64,000 nucleotides of DNA from Moraxella atlantae NBRC 14588 (GTDB lineage Bacteria; Pseudomonadota; Gammaproteobacteria; Pseudomonadales; Moraxellaceae). Location: NCBI RefSeq assembly GCF_001591265.1, contig NZ_BCUL01000003.1, forward strand, positions 1 to 64,000, read 5' to 3'. Both the position numbers and the translations under genes were made by a program. This document shows positions 42,285 through 50,783 of the stretch, piece by piece. The number at the start of each line of letters is the position of its first letter. The first letter of the stretch is position 1. Below the pieces are notes generated by a model. That model searched no databases. It was not told the origin of the DNA and worked only from the letters and a program-made list of their open reading frames with translations.

Positions 42285-43184
42285 ATGAAATTTAAAACAT
42301 TAGCTCGCGAATGGCTTGACGAAGTCCACACAAAACAGGTCAAAGATAGTACGTCTCTTAACGTGGGTGGCGAGGTCTCTCGCCACCTTTTTAAACGAAT
42401 TGGCGACTTGGATATCATTGAGATTACTCCCAAAATTCTGCTAGATATCTTGTTGGAAATTAGCACTCATTCACCGCATTTGGCAAAGCGGCTCTGCCAA
42501 CGACTTAATGCAATTTTTGTGTATGCAGGCATCATGGGGTATATCGATAGCAACCCAGCCTATCGTCTTAGTGCTTTTTTGCCAAAAAATAAAGTTAGGC
42601 ATCATAATCACATTAGCGATGCCGCGCAGTTGTCGCAATTACTAAAAGATGTAGATAAAGAGCGCGGTATTAGCCTCGCCACCAAGTCGGCATTTTGGGT
42701 GCTTGTCTATACGTCAACGCGTCGCAGTGAGACGTGTCTTGCTTTGCGCAGCGAGTTTGACTTACCAAATCGAATTTGGCGCATACCTGCTGATCGCACA
42801 AAAACTGGCAATGCGCACACTGTCACGTTATCTGAGCAAGTCATTACCATCTTGAGCAAAGAATTTGCACGTGTACCTCAATCGCCTTGGGCATTTACCT
42901 CGCCACACACCAAGGCTGGCTTTAAGCATATTGATCCGTGGTCACCTTACTATCTTTTGGTAAAGTTGGGCTATCAAGGCAAACAAACGTTGCATGGCTT
43001 TCGCCATATTTTTAGCACGCATATGCACAACCTCGGAAAAAATAGTGACGCCGTAGAGTTGTCACTTGGTCACGTTATTCCCGGCGTCAAGGGGGTGTAC
43101 AATCATGCTCAAATGTTCGATCAACGATTTGATATTATGCAAAACTGGGCGAATTACATCGATAGTCTGCGAGGTGTATCGTGA
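42285..43184 (+). CDS. tyrosine recombinase of the nested module
   Basis: A 299-residue tyrosine recombinase, P4-integrase-like but without the N-terminal arm domain. All catalytic elements are seen: Arg in YTSTRRSETCLALR, Lys region RTKTGNAHTV, HGFRHIFSTHMHNLG (H-x-x-R), LSLGHVIPGVKGVYNHAQM (His and nucleophile Tyr). Intact, unlike the phage integrase at 32915 whose first Arg is changed. Lying between two copies of the same promoter block, it could move or delete this module. Confidence 0.9.
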   Translation: MKFKTLAREWLDEVHTKQVKDSTSLNVGGEVSRHLFKRIGDLDIIEITPKILLDILLEISTHSPHLAKRLCQRLNAIFVYAGIMGYIDSNPAYRLSAFLPKNKVRHHNHISDAAQLSQLLKDVDKERGISLATKSAFWVLVYTSTRRSETCLALRSEFDLPNRIWRIPADRTKTGNAHTVTLSEQVITILSKEFARVPQSPWAFTSPHTKAGFKHIDPWSPYYLLVKLGYQGKQTLHGFRHIFSTHMHNLGKNSDAVELSLGHVIPGVKGVYNHAQMFDQRFDIMQNWANYIDSLRGVS

Positions 43185-43801
43185 TTTATGCTAAACTATT
43201 TGCAATAATCAATTATTGCGAAATTCTTATGTATATAATCAGTATTAACAATCATGTCGTCAAACAAACTGACAACCCCAACATTGCTTGGGCAAATTAT
43301 CGTTCCTTTGCACGCGACCAAATTAATAAATCTGCCAACGTTACTATCAGCAAAGACGGCGCAATCTTACATCAAAAAGATGCTGATAAACTTTTGCTGG
43401 AAGATATTAACGTTGTGACTACCAACGACTTGTTCAATCTTGTGCTTGCTACGCTTAATTTTGATTCTAAGCGTTTGAAAAAGTTAGTTGCCGACAGTGA
43501 TCTGTCTATTTCTAACAGTCGAATAGACGGCTGGACAAGAAAAATTGACGACCGTCGCTATGTAGATATGCACAACGATGAACTAGCGGCAATCCTTGAG
43601 CTACTGCTGACGGATTTACAGACAAGCATCAAGTCCCCTGCTAACATTGCTAAAATGCGCAAAAAACTTGGTTTAACCCAGGCCCAACTAGCCCAAGAAC
43701 TAGGTCTCAAATCTGGCTTTAGACAAGTTGCTCGCTGGGAAGCTGGTGAGCAAGAGATGCCAGATGTGCGATGGAAAAAATTACAAGGTTTGATAAAATA
43801 A
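43181..43801 (+). CDS. DUF1456-like/HTH regulator, GTG start
   Basis: A 206-residue protein starting at GTG 43181, overlapping the recombinase TGA (GTGA) with GAGG 6 bases upstream. Residues about 90-140 resemble half of a YehS/DUF1456 module (NLVLATLNFDSKRLKKLVADSD, SRIDGWTRKID); the C-terminus is an XRE helix-turn-helix (MRKKLGLTQAQLAQELGLKSGFRQVARWEAGEQ). The best candidate for binding the CAAGCATGATGCTTG operators before and after the module. Confidence 0.75.
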   Translation: MIYAKLFAIINYCEILMYIISINNHVVKQTDNPNIAWANYRSFARDQINKSANVTISKDGAILHQKDADKLLLEDINVVTTNDLFNLVLATLNFDSKRLKKLVADSDLSISNSRIDGWTRKIDDRRYVDMHNDELAAILELLLTDLQTSIKSPANIAKMRKKLGLTQAQLAQELGLKSGFRQVARWEAGEQEMPDVRWKKLQGLIK

Positions 43802-43902
43802 TGCTTGCTTTATGTCTTTAAAAGTCATATTATAAACACATCAAGCACGATGCTTGTTACTTAAAAAAAATTAATTGCTTCCAACGCCCATCGGGCAGGA
43901 GT
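43801..43902 (+). promoter_or_regulatory. repeat copy B: promoter, operator and leader
   Basis: Same block as copy A with about 80-90% identity: TTGCTT, 17-base spacer, TATTAT, operator CAAGCACGATGCTTG (43842-43856), then GCCCATCGGGCAGGAG. It drives the small membrane protein at 43908. It begins at the TAA of the HTH gene. Confidence 0.8.
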
Positions 43903-43907
43903 TAGTT

Positions 43908-44093
43908 ATGAGTTTAGAAGAGGAAAAGGTGATGGCTGAAATCGAAAAAATCAAAGCTGAAACGGCAAGATTAATGATCGAAGCCGAAAAGCTTAGAGCT
44001 GAAACGCTAAAACTGCAAAAAGAAACCAAGCTGCAACCTTGGCTGCCTATTATCTTAGCTAGCGTTGCAATTATCGTCGCATTGATAAAATAA
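43908..44093 (+). CDS. small coiled-coil membrane protein (61 aa)
   Basis: A 61-residue protein: about 38 residues of Glu/Lys-rich coiled coil (EEEKVMAEIEKIKAETARLM) followed by a single C-terminal membrane helix (LPIILASVAIIVALIK). The ATG at 43908 has GGAG 6 bases upstream. Driven by repeat copy B. Size and layout fit a tail-anchored effector or exclusion-type prophage protein; no family recognised. Confidence 0.75.
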   Translation: MSLEEEKVMAEIEKIKAETARLMIEAEKLRAETLKLQKETKLQPWLPIILASVAIIVALIK

Positions 44094-44105
44094 CTACAAT
44101 CGTTT

Positions 44106-44140
44106 AAAAAAAATATCGGGGCAACTGCTCCGATATTTTT
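44106..44140. terminator. bidirectional intrinsic terminator
   Basis: AAAAAATATCGG and CCGATATTTTTT pair around a short inner stem-loop; it ends the rightward module and possibly transcripts from the right. Confidence 0.85.
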
Positions 44141-44208
44141 TGTCTATAACATTTTGCTTCTGCAATCTTGCACAGCAAAAAAAATCCCGTGTTGTCGATG
44201 ACAGGACA

Positions 44209-44322
44209 GGGTAGCTAGAAACGTTATTACCAGTGCTCGGCTCGTTATTACCAGTGCTCGGCTCGTTATTACCAGTGCTTAGGTCATTATTAGGGTAGCT
44301 AGAAACGTTATTACCAGTGCTT
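44209..44322. repeat. 21-bp tandem repeats
   Basis: Five tandem 21-base units based on CGTTATTACCAGTGCTCGGCT; two or three are nearly identical and one is diverged (CATTATTAGGGTAGCTAGAAA). The segment GGGTAGCTAGAAACGTTATT occurs at both ends. Because 21 is a multiple of 3, a minus-strand frame (44094-44333) reads STGNNEP repeats, but that frame has no convincing ribosome binding site. The rest of 44141-44463 holds no gene that I can support. Confidence 0.8.
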
Positions 44323-44463
44323 GCACCTGCCAAAGTTTGGTCATTACCTGCTAAGCTGTTGCAATGGCATGGGTTGTTTGGGTGCTGAAAACCGACACAC
44401 GATGAGATCGGCAGGCTTATTTGCGTAACGCTTATTACACCTCACCCAAACGCGTGCATTATA

Positions 44464-45534
44464 TCATTTTTTGGTGGTACCCGTGATGGTTTTAGCGATT
44501 GTTGGATTGGTTTTCGGGTCGGCAGGTTTGTCGCCGAACTGCTTGCCGATGGTTGCGACGAGATCTAGCTGAGTGGTCAAGCCGCTGTTTTTGCTATAGC
44601 TGTGGGTGGCTTTATCCACCGTCCATCTGAGTGCGTCGAGCTCGGCTTTGTAGCCTTGCAAGATGATAGGGGCTTCAGTGGTGATAGCAGGATAGGCATA
44701 CGCGCAGTTAATCGATAGCTTGGCTTGCTCGCCTTCGATGCGTTTTTTTTCGGCCATTGCTGCGGCGGTGGCGGTGGTTTTGTCTTTGTGGTTTCCTTTG
44801 AGTTTTTTGGCAGTTTTGCCGCCTTGATCGGTTTCAACGGTGACGCGCTTGGCGGTATTTTTGTCGTGATAACTGGCTTGCACGTTGTCCACGTCGGCTT
44901 GGCGGTCTTCAATGCTAAAACGAAACTGGTCGCCCGTCTGCCGTGTGATGGTGGTGAGCGTCAGTGGTAGCCCTGTCACGCTGATGTTGGCATAGGGTTT
45001 AAAAATCAGCAGTTTGCCGTGCTTGATATTGACTGCCGCGCCAAACAGCCAACATAGTCGCGTGAGCAAATGCAAGTCAGACTCGTCGGTTTGGTCAATA
45101 TGCCCGACATTGATAACTGCCAAGTCAGCAGTGATGGACAGCTGTAGTTCGTGGCGTTGTGCAATCTGTTGCGCGATGTCGCCCAGCGTTTTGTTGTGAT
45201 AGCTCTGGCTGCGCCCTGCTTTCAGACTGCGCTTCATGTCTGCCGATTTGGCTTTGATGGTGAGAGTGTCGGGCGTACCGCTCCACTCAATGCTATCGAC
45301 GATGTAGCTGCCCATGTCGTGTATGCCTGCGTCGATGTAGCCCAGCCAACATTGCAGCGTGACACCGCGCTTAGGCATGGCAAGTTTGCCGTCGTGGTCG
45401 TCAAGCGTCAGTGATAGCTCGTCCGCGTCACCTGTTTTGTTGTCGGTGATGGTTAGCGAGATGATACGCGCCATCACCATGTCATTGAGCGGCTTGTCGT
45501 CAGCAGTCAGGCGGATAATTGGCGTGCGAAGCAT
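44464..45534 (-). CDS. D: P2 gpD-like tail hub protein
   Basis: A 356-residue late control gene D protein: LRTPIIRLTADDKPL at the N-terminus, ITDNKTGDADELSLTLDDHDG, and a LysM-like segment (LGDIAQQIAQRHELQLSI). gpD forms the hub at the base of the tail tube. Last structural gene of the leftward late operon. Its ATG overlaps the stop of the small membrane gene upstream (TAATG). Confidence 0.92.
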   Translation of the reverse strand: MLRTPIIRLTADDKPLNDMVMARIISLTITDNKTGDADELSLTLDDHDGKLAMPKRGVTLQCWLGYIDAGIHDMGSYIVDSIEWSGTPDTLTIKAKSADMKRSLKAGRSQSYHNKTLGDIAQQIAQRHELQLSITADLAVINVGHIDQTDESDLHLLTRLCWLFGAAVNIKHGKLLIFKPYANISVTGLPLTLTTITRQTGDQFRFSIEDRQADVDNVQASYHDKNTAKRVTVETDQGGKTAKKLKGNHKDKTTATAAAMAEKKRIEGEQAKLSINCAYAYPAITTEAPIILQGYKAELDALRWTVDKATHSYSKNSGLTTQLDLVATIGKQFGDKPADPKTNPTIAKTITGTTKK

Positions 45535-45689
45535 TAATCATCCCTTTTTTTTATCTCTTTGTAGACGTCATATATATCTTTTAACTTAAATATACTCACA
45601 CCGAGTATAAAAAATACGCCCAATAAAATAATATTGCCCATAGGCGCACTCCCGAAATCACCTAAATCTATGTTGATAAAATTCATCAT
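45534..45689 (-). CDS. small single-pass membrane protein (51 aa)
   Basis: A 51-codon frame starting MMNFINIDLGDFGS, with one membrane helix (NIILLGVFFILGVSIFKL) and a charged tail (DVYKEIKKRDD). AGG lies 7 bases upstream; its TAA overlaps the ATG of gene D by one base. Base composition is markedly more AT-rich than the flanking U and D genes, suggesting insertion between them. The remaining 140 bases toward gene U are non-coding. Confidence 0.7.
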   Translation of the reverse strand: MMNFINIDLGDFGSAPMGNIILLGVFFILGVSIFKLKDIYDVYKEIKKRDD

Positions 45690-45831
45690 ATACTACCTGT
45701 TCTAAGTGGTTTAATTTTTTGGTTTGTTTTACAAGCCAGTGTAACTGGTGTTAAAAACAAGTACCAAATTTCATATCACCTAGTTTGATACAGGTCGCTT
45801 ATGCCGATTAGGGGGTGTTCCAACCCTTTTA

Positions 45832-46257
45832 TTAATTCGTATTTGGAATATCTGGTGGCTTGTCCGCTTGGATGCGGTTGTCGTCAATACGGGTTAGTTT
45901 GAGTGTGCCGTCGATTTTTTGAGGTACGCCTTGGATGGTTAGATAATTGCGCGTCTCGTCAATGCTGTCGATAGCAAACACGCCGTAAATATAGCCTGTG
46001 CCATCGATGAGCACATAGCCTGCGCCTGTGTCCGCCATCTCGGATAGATCGTCAATGGATTGGCGGTTGCCAAAGCCGTGGGCTTGGTAGATAACAAAGG
46101 GGATGCTGATGGTCTCCTCACCTACCCCTGTGAATTGATAGCGGTCGCGGCCTTGTGCGACGGCGTTGCTGGCATAGCTCCACGCGCGGTTACGCTGGAG
46201 CTGGTCAAACGTCAGGGTGTCTGTCGAAAATACAAATTGTCCTAAGGCTAAAATCAT
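45832..46257 (-). CDS. U: P2 gpU-like tail terminator/assembly protein
   Basis: A 141-residue protein (MILALGQFVFSTDTLTFDQLQRNRAW, then GAGYVLIDGTGYIYGVFAID) matching the P2 gpU family. It starts one base after the tape measure stop. Required for tail completion. Confidence 0.93.
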   Translation of the reverse strand: MILALGQFVFSTDTLTFDQLQRNRAWSYASNAVAQGRDRYQFTGVGEETISIPFVIYQAHGFGNRQSIDDLSEMADTGAGYVLIDGTGYIYGVFAIDSIDETRNYLTIQGVPQKIDGTLKLTRIDDNRIQADKPPDIPNTN

Positions 46258-49206
46258 CTACCACGTCTCGGGAAGGTCATACAAGGCGGTGTTTTGGGGT
46301 GCGCGTGCTTTGGCAACTTCCGCGGCAACCAGCTGGGCGATGTCCTGCGCAGATTGGTTGGGCGTGGCATACACGTTGATGGTGATTGGGGCTGCGGTGA
46401 CGGGCTGCTGGGCGGCTAGGCTTGCGCTAATCGGGGCGCGGCTGTCAAAGCGGATAGCCGATGTGTCGAGCGCGTCACGCATGGCGGTGCTGGTGCTCAA
46501 GATAGCAGCGACGGGCGACTGGTTGGCAATAAGGCCGTTGTGCAAGCCCTGCATGATATTGTCACCAAACCCGAAAAACACACGGCTGGGTGAATGGATG
46601 CCCATCATCCCTGCAAACGCCGATTTGACCTGCGCGGCGGCGGTTTGGATGCTGGCAACGACGCTTTGGACACGGCTTGCGATGCCGTTGCGCAAACCGT
46701 CCATGATTTGTCCACCCATGGCTGACATTCGGGCAGGCAGTCCTGCTAAAAATGACATAAAGCGGCTAGGTAGGCTGGCAACATAAGCGACGGCTTGACC
46801 GCCGTGGGCGACAACCATGGCTGCAAATGTACCGATGGCGTTACCCACGGCGGATAGTGCCCACGCCAATCCGCCCACCAGTCCTGCAACGGCTTGCGTG
46901 ATTAGGCTGACGATTGAGCCAAGTACCTGCCCAAAGGCGCGTCCTGCGTTGGCAGTGGAGTTGAGCTGGGTTTGGGTGAATTGTGCTGGGGTAATCAACC
47001 ACATAAACGCCCCTGCCAGTTGTTGTAAGCCTGCGACAATCATGTCAAAAACAGCGCGCAATGGCGCAAACGCTTGGCTTAATATCCCCCACAACTGCAT
47101 AAGTGTGGCTTGCACGGGTGCAACACCTGCTAAAAATCCCTGCCACAATCCGCTAAAAAACGCCTTGATGGGCTGCCAATAGTGATAAATCAGCAATGCC
47201 GCGACAGCGATGGCGGCAATTGCTGCACCGATGGGCGTGGCAATCAGTGCACGTGCGATGCTAAGCAGCCCCGTGCGTAAGACTGCAAATGCGCCTCGCG
47301 CAATGTTGGCAAGGCTGCTGATGCTGGGCGCAAGGCTGGCTAGGCGGCTGCCAATACTAGCAAAAATGCCAAGGTTTGCCCGTGCCAAAATGCCAATGTT
47401 GGTAATAAGCAGCCGCAATGTAATCAGCGGCATCAGCACTGTGCCGATGGTGATGCCGAGTGTGCCGAACACCACCAATCCACCCGCGATAGCCATCAGT
47501 CCTACCCCGATGGCACGGGTTAGATTTGGGTAACGCTCCATAATAGCTGTCATGCCCTGTAGGGCTTGGGTGGCGGTCTGTATCGCGCCTGTATACGCTG
47601 GTAGCACCGCTGTGCCAAACGCAAGGTATGCGTCATGTAGCTTGGCGCGTGCATCAAGCTCTTGCCCGACAGCGGTGTTGCGTGCTTTGGCATCTAACGC
47701 GTCGATGTTGTCCGCGCCTTCGTTGAGACGCGCGTTTTTGTGAATTTGCGCTCGCTGCATGTACATTTGCGAAAATAGGTTGGCCGCGGTGCGGTTGGAG
47801 AAGATACTGCCAATTGCGTCCATCACATCACGCTCTTCGGTGATGCCTTTGGCGTTGATAGCTGGGATTAAGACCTGCTCCATCCACGCAAATTGGTTGT
47901 CGCGGAATAGCTCGGCATTTTTGATAGCACCGATATCTAAAAATGCCAGCTGTCCAGCTTTGTCTTCCTTCACTTTGCTGCGATCGCCAATGAGATCAAA
48001 TTTTTGCAGGTTGCCCAGCGCGCGTTTGGTTGTGCGACCTTGGTACAAGTTTTGGTATGCCGACATGAGGGCTGTACCTGTGCGATGGCCGCCCATCTCC
48101 TGCACCATTGGCTCAAGCATATAATAAAACGCCTTGTTGTCCATTAATTTGGCGGCAACACCGCCTGTTTTGATGGTGTTGAGCCACTCCTCGGCTTGGA
48201 CGCGGCCGCCTGTGGCGGTGATGACTTGCTGAATGATGTTGGCTTGCTCTTTAAATGCGGCTTGGCTTTTGAGCCCGTTGCGCATTTCGATGACTTTGAG
48301 CATGTCCATGAATTTTTTTTCGTTTTCTGCGCCGTGTTCGTTGCCATACATCGCTTGATTGGCAAATTTCATTTTAGACAGCATGGGTGCTGCCCATTCT
48401 GCGTGATGTTCGTCAGCAAAAACGGTCATCGCATCGCGCATAAGTTCAAGATTTTCGGTTGTCGATGTGCCATAGGTTGTCATTGCCTTGGCAAACTTAA
48501 TGGAGTCTTTGGTGGCTTTGTCGCCCAAGCCCAATGATGCAACGCGCGTCATCTCTGTTTGGTAGCGTTTTGCCTCGTTCATCGGCTTAGATAACGCGTA
48601 ACCCAGCCCCATGCCCGATGCCAACGCGCCATAGCCGCTACTGCGCATGTCAGCGGCTTTATTGCGTGCGTTTTGGGCTTGGTTTTGGGCGCGATTGAGG
48701 GCGTTTTGGGTGTCTCGCAAGCGGTTGAGGGCGGCGCGTTGGCGGTCGATGTCTGCGGTGGCACGTGCAATGCGGCTTTGTAATTGTGCTTGCGATTGTC
48801 CAAAGCGTTGGGTGTTAAAGCCTGCCTGTTGCAATGCTTGCCCTAGCTGCGACATTTGGGCGCGGTAGCTGGCTTGGCGTGCATTGAGCTGGGCTAGCTG
48901 GTTTTGTAGCCGCTGTAGGCTGGCTTGTTGGCGTTTGGTTGGGTTGTCGGTGGCGGCAATCGCTGCCGCCAGTGTGCGCTCGGCTTCGGCAACTTGTTTG
49001 ATTTTGGCTTGTAGTTCGCGCAGGTTGCCGCCAATCTTGGTGAGTTTGGCGGCCTTGTCCAGTGTAGATTGCATTTGCTGCACGGACTTTTGTGCCGCTG
49101 CCATGTCTTGCTGCATGCGCTTGGCTTGCTGTGAGATGGCCGACAGCGGTTTGCTGATGGCATCGGTGAGACGGAGCGTGGCTGATAAGTCAAGATTGGC
49201 TGCCAT
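46258..49206 (-). CDS. T: tape measure protein, P2 gpT-like
   Basis: A 982-residue tail-length ruler. The first 190 residues are coiled coil rich in Gln/Ala/Arg; about 200-500 is the conserved phage tape-measure core (YQTEMTRVASLGLGDKATKDSIKFAKAM); 560-760 contains several hydrophobic helices (GVGLMAIAGGLVVFGTLGITIG) that insert in the host membrane at infection; the C-terminus is Ala/Gly-rich. Directly downstream of the E/E' chaperone gene. Confidence 0.93.
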   Translation of the reverse strand: MAANLDLSATLRLTDAISKPLSAISQQAKRMQQDMAAAQKSVQQMQSTLDKAAKLTKIGGNLRELQAKIKQVAEAERTLAAAIAATDNPTKRQQASLQRLQNQLAQLNARQASYRAQMSQLGQALQQAGFNTQRFGQSQAQLQSRIARATADIDRQRAALNRLRDTQNALNRAQNQAQNARNKAADMRSSGYGALASGMGLGYALSKPMNEAKRYQTEMTRVASLGLGDKATKDSIKFAKAMTTYGTSTTENLELMRDAMTVFADEHHAEWAAPMLSKMKFANQAMYGNEHGAENEKKFMDMLKVIEMRNGLKSQAAFKEQANIIQQVITATGGRVQAEEWLNTIKTGGVAAKLMDNKAFYYMLEPMVQEMGGHRTGTALMSAYQNLYQGRTTKRALGNLQKFDLIGDRSKVKEDKAGQLAFLDIGAIKNAELFRDNQFAWMEQVLIPAINAKGITEERDVMDAIGSIFSNRTAANLFSQMYMQRAQIHKNARLNEGADNIDALDAKARNTAVGQELDARAKLHDAYLAFGTAVLPAYTGAIQTATQALQGMTAIMERYPNLTRAIGVGLMAIAGGLVVFGTLGITIGTVLMPLITLRLLITNIGILARANLGIFASIGSRLASLAPSISSLANIARGAFAVLRTGLLSIARALIATPIGAAIAAIAVAALLIYHYWQPIKAFFSGLWQGFLAGVAPVQATLMQLWGILSQAFAPLRAVFDMIVAGLQQLAGAFMWLITPAQFTQTQLNSTANAGRAFGQVLGSIVSLITQAVAGLVGGLAWALSAVGNAIGTFAAMVVAHGGQAVAYVASLPSRFMSFLAGLPARMSAMGGQIMDGLRNGIASRVQSVVASIQTAAAQVKSAFAGMMGIHSPSRVFFGFGDNIMQGLHNGLIANQSPVAAILSTSTAMRDALDTSAIRFDSRAPISASLAAQQPVTAAPITINVYATPNQSAQDIAQLVAAEVAKARAPQNTALYDLPETW

Positions 49207-49214
49207 ATGTGCGC

Positions 49215-49397
49215 TTATTTTTTAACTTGTGAGCGTTCGCGTGCTTTGTCATGCCATGTCATGAGTTCGTCAAGCGGCATGGCATGGCAGGTATCTGGTG
49301 TCCAATGGAATACGACGGCTAGATCGGCGATGATATCATCGATGCTGTCGGGGAGCGATCGCTCGGACTGGCGAAAAAATTGACCACCGCCGTGCAT
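49215..49397 (-). CDS. E': E' extension of the tail assembly chaperone (frameshift product)
   Basis: About 50 functional codons (RQSERSLPDSIDDIIADLAVVFHWTPDTCHAMP) in the -1 frame relative to gene E. It is not a gene of its own: it is reached by -1 slippage at 49373-49379, giving the fused E+E' chaperone, as in P2. The MHGGG start of the open frame has no ribosome binding site. Confidence 0.85.
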   Translation of the reverse strand: MHGGGQFFRQSERSLPDSIDDIIADLAVVFHWTPDTCHAMPLDELMTWHDKARERSQVKK

Positions 49398-49642
49398 AGT
49401 TTGGTCATGTCAGACAGGTCTAAGTCGGCAACGTCGCGCTCTGTTAGGGCTGGGCTGCTCACACGCGGAATTAGTTTAATCATGGCATTGACATCAATTT
49501 GCATGACTTCTGCCAGAGATAGTCCGCGCAGGTCGCCTGTTTTTGGTTTGCGGATGGTGATGGTGTCAATGCTGGTGTCACCGCGCGTGATGGGGTTATC
49601 AAGGGTGACGCTGTCGCTATCGGGGTGTTGTAGATCAAGCAT
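49319..49642 (-). CDS. E: P2 gpE-like tail assembly chaperone
   Basis: A 107-residue protein (ITIRKPKTGDLRGLSLAEVMQIDVNAMIKLIPRVSSPALTERDV) of the P2 gpE family. It keeps the tape measure soluble during tail assembly, together with E+E'. The late part of the gene overlaps the E' frame by about 80 bases. Confidence 0.92.
   Translation of the reverse strand: MLDLQHPDSDSVTLDNPITRGDTSIDTITIRKPKTGDLRGLSLAEVMQIDVNAMIKLIPRVSSPALTERDVADLDLSDMTKLCTAVVNFFASPSDRSPTASMISSPI
49373..49379 (-). promoter_or_regulatory. programmed -1 ribosomal frameshift site TTTTTTC
   Basis: In gene E the codons read AAT TTT TTC GCC. Slippage by one base on the T run switches to CGC CAG TCC, which is exactly the E' frame. 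P2 uses TTTTTTG at the same place. Confidence 0.88.
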
Positions 49643-49643
49643 G

Positions 49644-50159
49644 TTATAGTCCTAACAGATTGTTAATTTGGCTGGTTTTATCAACACCGCCGACGATATA
49701 GACGCCATTTACGACGTCAATTTCTAGCAGCTGTACACCGTCATCAACGATGCGCAAATAAGTGACGGTGTATTCAATTTCTTGTTCGTTGATGTTGCCC
49801 AACTCCATTTCGCCCAGTTTAAGGCTGGTGGCAGAGCCGCGCATATAGACTTCGCGGACAACGTGTTCGCAGATGTCTTGGCGTTCATACGCACCGACAT
49901 AACGGATCGGCAGGTCATTGACGCTGCACTTAGATAGCTGCGCGATGTGACGGCTATCGACGCCTGTGTAAGTGATAGTGCATTTCATTTGCTCAAAACC
50001 AACATCGAGAGCGATTTCGCCAATCATCCCTGCGGCGCGGTAGTCCTCAGTTTTTTTGGTGATTTCGGGCAGCTCGATGGTTTTGGCTGTGCCTGCGTAG
50101 CTGTCACCATCGACAAAAACATTAAAGTTTTTGAGGGTGGCTGGTAGTTGTTTTGCCAT
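49644..50159 (-). CDS. FII: P2 FII-like major tail tube protein
   Basis: A 171-residue tail tube protein: MAKQLPATLKNFNVFVDGDSYAGTAKTIELPEITKKTEDYRAAGM is the FII signature. Polymerises inside the contractile sheath. Intact. Confidence 0.95.
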   Translation of the reverse strand: MAKQLPATLKNFNVFVDGDSYAGTAKTIELPEITKKTEDYRAAGMIGEIALDVGFEQMKCTITYTGVDSRHIAQLSKCSVNDLPIRYVGAYERQDICEHVVREVYMRGSATSLKLGEMELGNINEQEIEYTVTYLRIVDDGVQLLEIDVVNGVYIVGGVDKTSQINNLLGL

Positions 50160-50176
50160 AAGATATCCTTTTAGCG

Positions 50177-50767
50177 TTAAGCGGTTTGGGCAATCAGTTT
50201 GCTAAAATCAACCAAATAACGGTCGGTGATGCGCTGATTTAAGTATAGGTTCTCGAGCGTCGGCACGGGTGTGTAGTCGTAGTCAATGTAGAGTAAGCCT
50301 TGGGCTAGGTCTGCGGTGTTGTTCCATTCTTCGTTGTACCAGCATGACGCGCCAATCAGCCAGCCTCTGGCGACAAATGCGCGTAACTTGGCGTTGATGG
50401 AGTCGATGATGTCGCGCACCAAAATCGGCGTAAGGGGCTTGTCGATGAAGGGAAAACAGCCCTCAATGATGGTGTCAAGCAAAAATTGCGCGGTACGGGT
50501 GACGGTCTCAAACGCAAAGCGCGGGTCGTCTGAGGTGGTGCGGTTGCCCCAAAATCTAAAGCCTTCGTGCTGAATAAGGCTGGTAACTTCATGGCTGTTG
50601 AGATAACCAACTTCGGTGTTGGGGTCTTCGATGTCCCATGTACGTGGGAGTGCAATGCCATCTACTGATGCGATGGCAACGTTTGAGATAGATTTGGTGA
50701 ATGACGCAGGGTTGGTTTCGTCAATCAATGCGCGGAGCGCGAGGGCGGTTGCGATGGTTGGGGTCAT
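50177..50767 (-). CDS. tail sheath FI, C-terminal half as a separate gene
   Basis: A 196-residue protein matching the C-terminal half of the P2-type sheath: ATALALRALIDETNPASFTKSISNV, DPNTEVGYLNSHEVTSLIQHEGFRFWGNRTTSDDP, and YIDYDYTPVPTLENLYLNQRITDRYL with the C-terminal strand that links neighbouring subunits. It begins at an ATG with AGGAG 6 bases upstream, 16 bases after the stop of the N-terminal half. Either a functional two-chain sheath or a broken gene. Confidence 0.88.
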   Translation of the reverse strand: MTPTIATALALRALIDETNPASFTKSISNVAIASVDGIALPRTWDIEDPNTEVGYLNSHEVTSLIQHEGFRFWGNRTTSDDPRFAFETVTRTAQFLLDTIIEGCFPFIDKPLTPILVRDIIDSINAKLRAFVARGWLIGASCWYNEEWNNTADLAQGLLYIDYDYTPVPTLENLYLNQRITDRYLVDFSKLIAQTA

Positions 50768-50783
50768 GGGAAGCTCCTAAATA

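Noticed and set aside
44094-44333. Minus-strand 79-aa frame with STGNNEP repeats as a gene
   Set aside because: The frame arises from a 21-base tandem repeat, has no ribosome binding site, and runs through a bidirectional terminator at its 3' end.
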